Position numbers and translations under genes: made by a program. Positions 14,944-20,909 of a stretch of DNA of 20,909 nucleotides are shown here, in pieces. The notes beneath the pieces were generated by a model that worked only from the letters and a program-made list of their open reading frames with translations, was not told the DNA's origin and made no database searches. Position 1 is the first letter of the stretch. Every line of letters begins with the position of its first letter. The stretch comes from CAYONQ01 sp964405375 (GTDB lineage: Bacteria; Planctomycetota; Phycisphaerae; Sedimentisphaerales; Anaerobacaceae): the NCBI GenBank assembly GCA_964405375.1, contig CAYONQ010000047.1, forward strand, positions 1-20,909. Reading direction: 5' to 3'.

Positions 14944-15381
14944 ATGAAAAACACAAAGACAGTAAGAAGCGGTTTTACAATGATTGAGCTTATGGCCATT
15001 TTGATTATTATCAGCTTGTTAGCTACTTTGGTGGCTACAAAGGTGGTATCCAAGATAGACCAGGCCAAAGTTACGACCACCAAGGCCAACCTGAAGATTC
15101 TCCACTCTTCGGTTAATCAGTTCAAGATGGATACCGGCCGATTTCCCAGCGAAGATATGGGACTTATAGAACTTATCGAACAGCCCAGTGACGTTACTAT
15201 CTATGAGCCGGGCGGATACCTCGAGACTACGGATATACCCAGAGATGCCTGGGGAAACGATTTCATTTATGAGCGTTATCCCGAGAGCGGAAAAGCGTTT
15301 GTAATCAAAAGTCTCGGTGCCGACGGCGAAGAAGGCGGTGAGGACTACGATGCCGATTTGCTCAGCACAGACGCATACTAA
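14944..15381 (+). CDS. gspG: T2SS major pseudopilin GspG
   Basis: A 145-aa pseudopilin, the main subunit of the periplasmic pseudopilus. A class III leader MKNTKTVRSG is cut before F11, giving mature FTMIELMAILIII with Glu at +5. After the long N-terminal helix come FKMDTGRFPSEDMGL (51-65), a glycine loop near residue 90, PRDAWGNDFIY (99-109) and SLGADGEEGGEDYDADL (123-139), the segment that binds calcium in characterised GspG. AGGAG lies 11 bases before the ATG. It follows gspF by 49 bp in the operon. Confidence 0.95.
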   Translation: MKNTKTVRSGFTMIELMAILIIISLLATLVATKVVSKIDQAKVTTTKANLKILHSSVNQFKMDTGRFPSEDMGLIELIEQPSDVTIYEPGGYLETTDIPRDAWGNDFIYERYPESGKAFVIKSLGADGEEGGEDYDADLLSTDAY

Positions 15382-15445
15382 TTGCGTATCTCGTGAAACG
15401 TATCTCGATTTGCGATTTGCGATTGGCGATTCACGAGGTTTCACG
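15382..15445 (+). repeat. Mixed periodic repeat at the gspG/gspH junction
   Basis: CGTATCTCGTGAAACGTATCTCG-type repeat (15385-15407) is followed by GATTTGC-type repeats (15407-15430). CGTGAAAC (15392-15399) and GTTTCACG (15438-15445) are complementary. Bases 15390-15407 match 5319-5336 of element copy A at 17 of 18 positions. The second half is read as the leader of GspH. Confidence 0.65.
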
Positions 15446-15955
15446 TTGATTGAGCTGGTAGTGGTGGTGTTGATAGTATCGTTATTTGTGCTTTTGGCGG
15501 CGGTGAATCTCTCCGGCTTACTTCAAAAAAGCACATTCAAGGCGCAGGCACAGCAGCTTGTCTCGACGATGCAGATGGCCGCCAGCGCTGCTGCCGAGAG
15601 CGACAGGAGATATGAACTCATTATTGACCCTGTGGAACAGAGATACACGCTTCGCCAGATTACTTCGACTGATTTATCGCAGGTTCTGGAAGAGGAGATT
15701 ATTGCCGAAAATGATTTCAGCAATGACTGCCGGGTCGCCTACATTATGTTTGACGACGGGGAATACATTAATGATGGCTGGGCAAAATTCCGTACAGGGC
15801 ACTCGGGCTGGCAATATGGCGGAAAGATTGTGCTGCTCGATGACGGACAACGGCCGTACTCGGTTGTAGTGAACCGGCTTAGTAGAATTATTACACTAAA
15901 AGAAGGTGACGTTGAGATTTTATTGCCGAGACGTGAAGATGAGATGCTGTTCTGA
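15410..15955 (+). CDS. gspH: T2SS minor pseudopilin GspH
   Basis: About 181 aa counted from a TTG at 15410, giving leader (M)RFAIGDSRG and cleavage before FTLIELVVVVLIVSLF, Glu at +5. The mature part has the GspH pattern: a helix with AQQLVSTMQMAASAAAESDRR, then beta strands ending in VVNRLSRIITLKEG. It is a minor pseudopilin near the tip or body of the pseudopilus. The start is uncertain. The only ATGs in frame (15317, 15350) lie inside gspG and would need a long overlap. TTG is the sole usual start after the gspG stop, without a Shine-Dalgarno site, and the leader codons come from a periodic intergenic repeat. It overlaps gspI by 17 bp. Confidence 0.85.
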   Translation: MRFAIGDSRGFTLIELVVVVLIVSLFVLLAAVNLSGLLQKSTFKAQAQQLVSTMQMAASAAAESDRRYELIIDPVEQRYTLRQITSTDLSQVLEEEIIAENDFSNDCRVAYIMFDDGEYINDGWAKFRTGHSGWQYGGKIVLLDDGQRPYSVVVNRLSRIITLKEGDVEILLPRREDEMLF

Positions 15956-16616
15956 AAAAATAGCTGCCAAGCCAGCTTTTAGTCTGGTGGAGGTTTTAGC
16001 CGCTTTGGCTATACTTGCGCTTATCAGCTCAAGCGTACTGGTTGTGATAAACCGCTGTATGGCCTCGGCGGCAAACTCTACCTGGAAGATGCAGGCCTTT
16101 GAGGTCGCACGGGAGAATATGGAGAAACTGCTGTGCTCGGATTCGGTCACGGAGACGGTCGAGTATGGCAGCAGTGATAAATATCCGGATATTCAATGGC
16201 AGTCAACTGTTGACTCGTTTTATGAGCCGATAACCGAGCGAATGTGGATTCGGGCGGTTTGTTCAGCCCAGTATACTGACACGGGTGGCCAGCCGCAAAC
16301 GGTCGAGCTAACGCACTGGATTACCGACCTGACTGTGGAGGAAGCGGTCAAAATTCTTGAGGAAAAAGCCAGGTTAGAAGAGCAACGCCAGCAGGATGAT
16401 TACGAAGAGGAACCAGCGGAAGAACCAGAGGAAAAACCTGACGGCCAACCTGAGGAAAGACCTGATGGCCAACCTGAGGAAAGACGCCCGGAAAAACCAG
16501 AGGAAGAACCCCAGGAAGAACCAAAGGACTCCCGCCCCGATTGGCTGCCTGCCGACTGGGACGATATGACAAGAGAAGAACAGCTAAACTGGCTATTAAG
16601 CACTCTTAAATGGTGA
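15939..16616 (+). CDS. gspI: T2SS minor pseudopilin GspI with acidic tail
   Basis: A 225-aa pseudopilin. Leader MRCCSEKIAAKPA is followed by FSLVEVLAALAILALISS, with Glu at +5. The residue before the cut is Ala13 rather than Gly, which is rarer. The core up to about residue 140 (AFEVARENMEKLL, TVELTHWITDLTVEEA) fits GspI, which forms the tip complex with J and K. From 141 there is an unusual Glu/Pro-rich tail with two copies of PDGQPEER, then a Trp-rich short helix (WLPADWDDMTREEQLNWLLS). The usual family length is near 125 aa. Start ATG at 15939 is chosen over GTG at 15906 because it gives a normal leader. Confidence 0.87.
   Translation: MRCCSEKIAAKPAFSLVEVLAALAILALISSSVLVVINRCMASAANSTWKMQAFEVARENMEKLLCSDSVTETVEYGSSDKYPDIQWQSTVDSFYEPITERMWIRAVCSAQYTDTGGQPQTVELTHWITDLTVEEAVKILEEKARLEEQRQQDDYEEEPAEEPEEKPDGQPEERPDGQPEERRPEKPEEEPQEEPKDSRPDWLPADWDDMTREEQLNWLLSTLKW
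16437..16484 (+). repeat. 24-bp tandem duplication in gspI
   Basis: Two units beginning CCTGAYGGCCAACCTGAGG (16437-16460, 16461-16484) differ at one base and encode PDGQPEER twice in the acidic tail of GspI. Confidence 0.85.
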
Positions 16617-16620
16617 GGCG

Positions 16621-17391
16621 ATGACCGGTAATTTGCCATTCAGAATATTAAGGCGTCAAGCAGGTTTTTCGCTGGCTGAACTGCTGGCGGCGCTGGTGAT
16701 AGCGGCAATGGTTTTAGTAGCCGTGCTGGGCGTTTACGGCCGGGCCGAAACCGGCGCCGCTGCAATCACACGCCGGCTTGACAGCTCCCAACTGCCATCG
16801 GAGATAATCCAGCGTATCGCCGAGGACATCGACAGAACAACTATGGCCGGCTCCGGTGCGAAAGTTACTATTGAAAATAAGTTTGAAAATGGTTTCCCGA
16901 CCGCCCGGCTGACGATTCTAAAAACTATTTACGATAAAGACAATAAAAAACAGACGTTTGAAAGAATCGTTTGGCAGGCCGGCTTCGACTATGAAAATAA
17001 CACCGGCGGTCTTATTTTGTACCGAAGCCACAGCGGCATCGACTTGGAGGACAAAATACTTGACGAGCAGAAGGATGATTGGGAGAGAGAGCTTTTTGTG
17101 CCGATTTGCACCGGTGTTACATTTTTCAAGATACAAGTCCCCAGAGGCGATAGCTTTCAGAATAGATGGACGAGCGATTCGTTGCCCGGCGGCATTGTGG
17201 CAACTATTTCTTTTGCTCAGCCCTTTAAGACATTGGATGGAACTTTGGATGTGCCGGAGGCGGAAAAAATAACACGGACCATAGCTATCAACAGAACCAG
17301 AAAAATCAGGTTCATAATCATAGTAAAAGAACAGGAAGAGGAGGAGGCAGAACAAGGCCAAGAGCAGAAAGAACAGGATATAGAAGAATAA
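16621..17391 (+). CDS. gspJ: T2SS minor pseudopilin GspJ
   Basis: A 256-aa pseudopilin of the tip complex. Leader MTGNLPFRILRRQAG is cut before F16, mature start FSLAELLAALVIAAMVLVAVLG with Glu at +5. The globular part (PSEIIQRIAEDIDRTTM, GLILYRSHSG, VTFFKIQVPRG) fits GspJ in order and length. The last ~20 residues (KEQEEEEAEQGQEQKEQDIEE) are a charged tail not expected for the family, echoing the tails of GspC and GspI. ATG lies 4 bp after the gspI stop, with GGTGAGG just before it, so coupling is likely. Confidence 0.9.
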   Translation: MTGNLPFRILRRQAGFSLAELLAALVIAAMVLVAVLGVYGRAETGAAAITRRLDSSQLPSEIIQRIAEDIDRTTMAGSGAKVTIENKFENGFPTARLTILKTIYDKDNKKQTFERIVWQAGFDYENNTGGLILYRSHSGIDLEDKILDEQKDDWERELFVPICTGVTFFKIQVPRGDSFQNRWTSDSLPGGIVATISFAQPFKTLDGTLDVPEAEKITRTIAINRTRKIRFIIIVKEQEEEEAEQGQEQKEQDIEE

Positions 17392-17395
17392 CAAA

Positions 17396-18757
17396 GTGAA
17401 AACGAACAAGAACAAGATATTGAAGAACAAAGACCGAGGTAATCCGGCTGATTGCCGCTCCGGCATTGTGCTTTTAGTAACATTGGTGCTGCTGGTTGTG
17501 CTTTCGGCACTCGGTTATACCTTAAGCAACCGGTTGGCCGCCCATCGTCACCGTAATCAGTATATCATAGATTATCAAGCCGCCCGCTATGCCTGCGACT
17601 CAGCGGTCAAATACGCACTTGCTGCGTTGGAGGGGGTTACCCCCCAGTTGATTAGCCGACCGAACGAGCCGGATTTCTCCGATTTGTTTGCTCTTACCGA
17701 GGTCGAATATAATGAGCTTTTGGCTGAATGGGCTGCCAAATCTAATGCGTTTCAGCGCCGGTGGACTGCTGAAAGTGCCCTCAATGACGTCAATTATATT
17801 AGCCCTGACGTCAACTATATTATTAGCCCTGACGTTAACTATATTGGCCCTGACGCTAACTATATTAGCTCTGACGCTAACTATATTGGCCCTAATGAAG
17901 CCGCTATTACCGATTTTAACGACCCTAATTTGTTAGTGATACCCGGGCCGTATGGCCCGCCGTGGCCCTTTGTAATAGAGCCGGTCGAGTTTGAAATCGG
18001 CTCTGCCACAGTCAAAATTGAGATTGAAGACGAAAATGCAAAGTACCCTATCGGCTGGGCACTGCTGGATGAGGAAGAACACCAGCGCGAGGCCATCGCT
18101 GGCTTTGAGACCTTCTGCGAATGGATGAATATCAGTTATGAGCAGATTGATTCACTAAGAGATGAGCTTGCAGAGATAAGCGAAATAAAACCTTTCAAGC
18201 TTGAGTTCAAGCCAATAGTTGAGAGAACGACAAGGCCAACGAGGAGAACCGTCCGCCGGGGTCGCAGGGCAACCCGCAGAACGGTGACGGTCAAAAAGAC
18301 TATACCAGCGTCTGTGCACGTTACCGATTTCGCAACGCTTTTTCACAGCTCGCTAATCGATACCGAGACACTTGCCAAACCGACCATAGTAAGCGACAGA
18401 AGAAAAGAGTCGGCCCTGAAATATATGGGGATGTGGGCCTCGAACAAGGTTAATATAAATACCGCACCCCGGCACGTACTGGAGGCGACTTTTACTTTCG
18501 GCGGCGACGCCGACAAAATCGCCGAAGAAATAATGCAGCGAAGACGCATAGAACCATTTGCCGATATAGAAGATTTAAAGAAGGCGCTATTCAGGTATTC
18601 GGATTCTATCGGAAAATGTGAAAAATATATCACAACGGTCAGTAACTTTTTTACGATTAAGGTAACCGCCATAAGCGGAGTGGCAGAGGCATCGACCGTC
18701 ATAGCGGTAACGAAAGACGGCGAAAAAATAAAACGAATTGCGACGATATCCGGCTAA
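17396..18757 (+). CDS. gspK: T2SS minor pseudopilin GspK with repeat insert
   Basis: A 453-aa protein that caps the pseudopilus tip. A basic leader ends at G23, and the mature part starts IVLLVTLVLLVVLSALGYTLSN. Like GspK elsewhere it lacks Glu at +5. VKIEIEDENAKYPI (206-219) and the helix-hairpin-helix type motif KVNINTAPRHVLEATF (351-366), followed by AEEIMQRRR (376-384), are typical of GspK. Odd features are five DVNYISP-like repeats at 131-166 and a very basic stretch TRPTRRTVRRGRRATRRTV (279-297). It is longer than usual (about 320 aa) because of these inserts. GTG start is 4 bp after gspJ without a strong Shine-Dalgarno sequence. Confidence 0.9.
   Translation: MKTNKNKILKNKDRGNPADCRSGIVLLVTLVLLVVLSALGYTLSNRLAAHRHRNQYIIDYQAARYACDSAVKYALAALEGVTPQLISRPNEPDFSDLFALTEVEYNELLAEWAAKSNAFQRRWTAESALNDVNYISPDVNYIISPDVNYIGPDANYISSDANYIGPNEAAITDFNDPNLLVIPGPYGPPWPFVIEPVEFEIGSATVKIEIEDENAKYPIGWALLDEEEHQREAIAGFETFCEWMNISYEQIDSLRDELAEISEIKPFKLEFKPIVERTTRPTRRTVRRGRRATRRTVTVKKTIPASVHVTDFATLFHSSLIDTETLAKPTIVSDRRKESALKYMGMWASNKVNINTAPRHVLEATFTFGGDADKIAEEIMQRRRIEPFADIEDLKKALFRYSDSIGKCEKYITTVSNFFTIKVTAISGVAEASTVIAVTKDGEKIKRIATISG
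17786..17893 (+). repeat. 21/24-bp tandem repeat in gspK
   Basis: Five units of GACGTCAACTATATTAGCCCT type, lengths 21, 24, 21, 21, 21, encode DVNYISP, DVNYIISP, DVNYIGP, DANYISS, DANYIGP. All are multiples of three, so the frame is kept. Confidence 0.9.
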
Positions 18758-18759
18758 GC

Positions 18760-18824
18760 AGTTTTAAGTTTTTAGTGTTTAGTTTTAAGCTAACTAAAAA
18801 CTCGAAACTTAGAACTCAAAACTA
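18760..18824. repeat. Imperfect inverted repeat of AGTTTTTAG motifs at gspK/gspL
   Basis: The 67-bp spacer begins AGTTTTAAGTTTTTAGTG and ends with the approximate complement (ACTAAAAACTCG...CTCAAAACTA). It is the same motif family as 11861-11895. RNA could fold into a long AU-rich stem. It abuts the ATG at 18825. Confidence 0.65.
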
Positions 18825-20291
18825 ATGAGGAGTTTGCTCGAAGTGGAACCTCAGAGCTATTTGGGAATTTACATAGGCAGAAACACCGCAACAGCGGTCT
18901 GCCTCGGCTCACAGGGCAGGGACAGAACCATCCTGGGCTGCTTTAGTGTTTCTACCGAGCAAGATGAGCAACCAAGCCCTCAAGCACTGGCAACTCTCAT
19001 AGCTGAAGGATGTGCCGAAAGACAGTTGAAATTTGCCGAAGTTGCAGTGGCTTTGGATTGTGCGATGTTTATGCAGCATAATGTGAGCAGTGAGTTCACC
19101 GACCCCAGACAAATCGCCTCGACCGTCAGGTTCGATACCGAGGAGGCCCTTGCTACGGATATAGCCGATGTTGCGATAGCTTTTGAAATAACCTCAACCG
19201 GCCAGACCGGCTCGAAGCTGACCGTCTTTACCGCACAACGCAAAGTGTTGTCAGACATACTTGGCGCCTTGCAAAGTAACAATATCGACCCTGTAACCAT
19301 AGAGCCGGATGTCAGATGCCTGTCGAGATTTATCAGCCGCAATGAACCTTTGGCTGCGGATTTGCATCCTTTGTTCTGCATCCTTTCCGGCTTAAGCGGT
19401 TATTTTATTGCCTTGCCGCAGTCACAAAAAGCGCCGACGATGCGGACAATCCTGCTTGGCCCTGCTCAGGATAGAACAGACCTGCTCGCAGGCCAGATAC
19501 CTGTAACCGCTGCTTTGGTTGATGTTGACCAGCCGATAGATTGCATTAAGGTTTTCGATTCTACCGACTCTGTAAACAATCACCGGCTTAGCGAAAAGCT
19601 AAACATCGAGGCCGATAGTATAGATTTAGCTGCCTCTGTCGCCGCGGCGCCGGAAACCCTTGCTGATTGTGCCGATACCGTTGATTTTGCAATTGCCTAT
19701 GGGGCGGCTCTTTGCTATCTGGAAAAGACACAAACTATAAACTTCCGCAACGATTTTAGCCCCTATCAGGGTAAAAAGGTTCGTCTGCAAAAAGTGCTCA
19801 AAGTCCTCAGCATTTCTGTTGCCGTTCTGGTGCTTGCTGCCGGCCTGTATCTTCAGGTGCAATTGTTGCAGAAAAACAAATACCGAAATCGCCTGCACGA
19901 AAAATTCGAGAAGCAGTACTCAGCCGTGATGTTCGGAGAGAAGATGCCTGGCAAAATCAAAGATGCTAAAGGAGAGCTTGGCAAAGCAAAAAGACGTATT
20001 GAAAGAGTCAAAAGCGGGCAGCTCAGTCTTACCGGCGAAGAAGCTATATCGGCAAAGCTGACTTTGGTGCTCGAGGCCTTTAATAAATGCGCAGCACAGA
20101 CGGATTTAAATATAGACTCTATCTCCATCACAACAAGGGCCATCACCATAGCAGGCGATACATCCAGCAAAAAAAACACACTAAAACTGTTTGAGACAAT
20201 AAAGAAAAGCGGGCTGGAGATTTTACAACAGCGCCTTGATTCAAAGGCCGGCCGGGACAATTTCCGCATAACGGTTGAGCCGGAAGGATAG
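18825..20291 (+). CDS. gspL: T2SS inner-membrane protein GspL (PilM-like N-terminus)
   Basis: A 488-aa bitopic protein that recruits GspE to the platform. The N-terminal ~315 residues are an actin-like PilM/GspL cytoplasmic fold, beginning YLGIYIGRNTATAV (12-25) and ending TINFRNDFSPY (304-314), the typical sequence before the membrane. One helix lies at about 327-346, then a periplasmic coiled-coil stretch (350-397) and a ferredoxin-like C-terminal domain (LNIDSISITTRAITIAGD, 428-445). Start is uncertain: ATG at 18825 has only AT-rich repeat upstream, while the AGGAG at 18828-18832 is correctly placed for an in-frame GTG at 18843, which would shorten the protein by six residues. It is followed by gspM after 14 bp. 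Confidence 0.88.
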   Translation: MRSLLEVEPQSYLGIYIGRNTATAVCLGSQGRDRTILGCFSVSTEQDEQPSPQALATLIAEGCAERQLKFAEVAVALDCAMFMQHNVSSEFTDPRQIASTVRFDTEEALATDIADVAIAFEITSTGQTGSKLTVFTAQRKVLSDILGALQSNNIDPVTIEPDVRCLSRFISRNEPLAADLHPLFCILSGLSGYFIALPQSQKAPTMRTILLGPAQDRTDLLAGQIPVTAALVDVDQPIDCIKVFDSTDSVNNHRLSEKLNIEADSIDLAASVAAAPETLADCADTVDFAIAYGAALCYLEKTQTINFRNDFSPYQGKKVRLQKVLKVLSISVAVLVLAAGLYLQVQLLQKNKYRNRLHEKFEKQYSAVMFGEKMPGKIKDAKGELGKAKRRIERVKSGQLSLTGEEAISAKLTLVLEAFNKCAAQTDLNIDSISITTRAITIAGDTSSKKNTLKLFETIKKSGLEILQQRLDSKAGRDNFRITVEPEG

Positions 20292-20305
20292 TTAAGGGAA
20301 AACTT

Positions 20306-20806
20306 ATGAAGGACATATATAGAAATCCCATTTTGTATTACATACTTGCTCCGGCTGTACTTGCTTTATGGCCGTTACTTATTTGGGCTGTATATCTGCC
20401 GGATGCGGAAAATGGCTGGCAGAGCGAAAAGAACCAGTATAACGAAGCCCAGGAAATCATTGAACAAATCTTAACTGTTGACCCTGACCGGCTGCAGTTT
20501 GCTGATTCCAAAACAGACGCCGCCGAGTTTGATTATGCCGTTGCCGTTGAAAGGACAGCTAATGTGTACGGGATACCGCCTACAAACTACAAGTTAAGCA
20601 CTGGAATAATCATAACCTCCGGCGGACAGAAAAGCCAGAGCGCCAACGTCGTTCTAAAACAGGTTGACATAGCGAGATTTGCCAGATTTCTCTCGGCGAT
20701 TCAGCTTCGCTGGGCGAATCTGCAGTGCTCGAGGGTCAAGCTCACCAGAAAGAAAGGTCTGCCCGATTCCTGGGACGTTGACCTTGAGTTAAAATATTAC
20801 TATTGA
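20306..20806 (+). CDS. gspM: T2SS inner-membrane protein GspM-like
   Basis: A 166-aa bitopic protein, the usual partner of GspL. A short cytoplasmic N-terminus is followed by one membrane helix (about 11-30, YYILAPAVLALWPLLIWAVY), an amphipathic coiled segment (40-58) and a small periplasmic domain (about 75-166) with an alpha/beta pattern like the ferredoxin fold of GspM/PilO. Sequence identity in this family is low, so the call rests on topology, size and position right after gspL. ATG has AAGGG about eight bases upstream. Confidence 0.75.
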   Translation: MKDIYRNPILYYILAPAVLALWPLLIWAVYLPDAENGWQSEKNQYNEAQEIIEQILTVDPDRLQFADSKTDAAEFDYAVAVERTANVYGIPPTNYKLSTGIIITSGGQKSQSANVVLKQVDIARFARFLSAIQLRWANLQCSRVKLTRKKGLPDSWDVDLELKYYY

Positions 20807-20909
20807 ACATCCGTTTGCATTACTAAACGTATAATAATCATAAGAAGTTTCAATTATGGTAACCGTTCACAATAATTCGGGATAACAGGTATTATTCCAG
20901 TGAGCAAGC
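20807..20909. other. Intergenic end of the window
   Basis: It contains a perfect TATAAT (20830-20835) without a well-spaced -35 box, and the motif GGTAACCGTTCAC (20858-20870). A GTG at 20900 could open a further gene, but only three codons are visible. No terminator hairpin is evident after gspM. Confidence 0.3.

Noticed and set aside
16918..17466. 182-aa minus-strand frame with hydrophobic stretch, opposite gspJ/gspK
   Set aside because: Its Phe/Leu-rich part is the complement of the Glu-rich GspJ tail. The sense strand has a clear pseudopilin.
17632..17644. GGGGGTTACCCCC inside gspK as another member of the mini-palindrome family
   Set aside because: Stem of only five G-C pairs with no shared flanks. 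Chance is sufficient as explanation.

Overview
The window looks like a chromosomal fragment of a Planctomycetota bacterium, most likely class Phycisphaerae. This is an inference from protein style (DUF1573 protein, long secretin, E-rich tails), mixed GC content, weak use of Shine-Dalgarno sites, and many short palindromic or periodic intergenic repeats. No rRNA, tRNA or CRISPR array is visible.

Left part (77-5082, minus strand): a compact four-gene glycosylation operon read right to left. It has a GT2 polyprenyl-phosphate sugar synthase with two C-terminal membrane helices, a multi-pass GT39/ArnT-like transferase (ATGA overlap), a GT4 glycosyltransferase and a second GT2 glycosyltransferase. 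A plausible sigma70-type promoter lies at 5183-5211.

Middle (5083-8542): a divergent intergenic region and the start of a plus-strand block. It holds two copies of a 158-bp element bounded by inverted CTCAAACTGACC ends (5269-5426, 6699-6856). The second copy supplies the stop codon of a secreted DUF1573 protein gene (5659-6708). Several short GC-rich palindromes and a strong hairpin lie here too.

Right part (7126-20806, plus strand): a type II secretion (T2SS) operon in canonical order C-D-E-F-G-H-I-J-K-L-M. The first gene (7126-8199) would easily be called hypothetical, but its mid-region resembles the GspC homology region and it sits directly before gspD. The secretin is 1104 aa, with an extra N-terminal module, an acidic linker and one more ring-type N-domain than usual. 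GspC, GspI and GspK each carry low-complexity or tandem-repeat segments. GspG/H/I/J/K are pseudopilins with recognisable class III leaders. No prepilin peptidase (GspO) or GspN is in the window.

The most unusual aspect is the repeat landscape. Periodic repeats (CGTATCTCG-type, AGTTTTTAG-type, GATTTGC-type) occupy the junctions gspD/E, E/F, G/H and K/L. The genes that follow lack a clear SD (for gspL, its upstream ATG does). One repeat appears to encode the GspH prepilin leader. An exact 17-mer links the gspE/F junction to the interior of the 158-bp element. Small palindromes of the form CCCC...GGGG occur in intergenic DNA and in-frame inside gspC, gspD and gspE.
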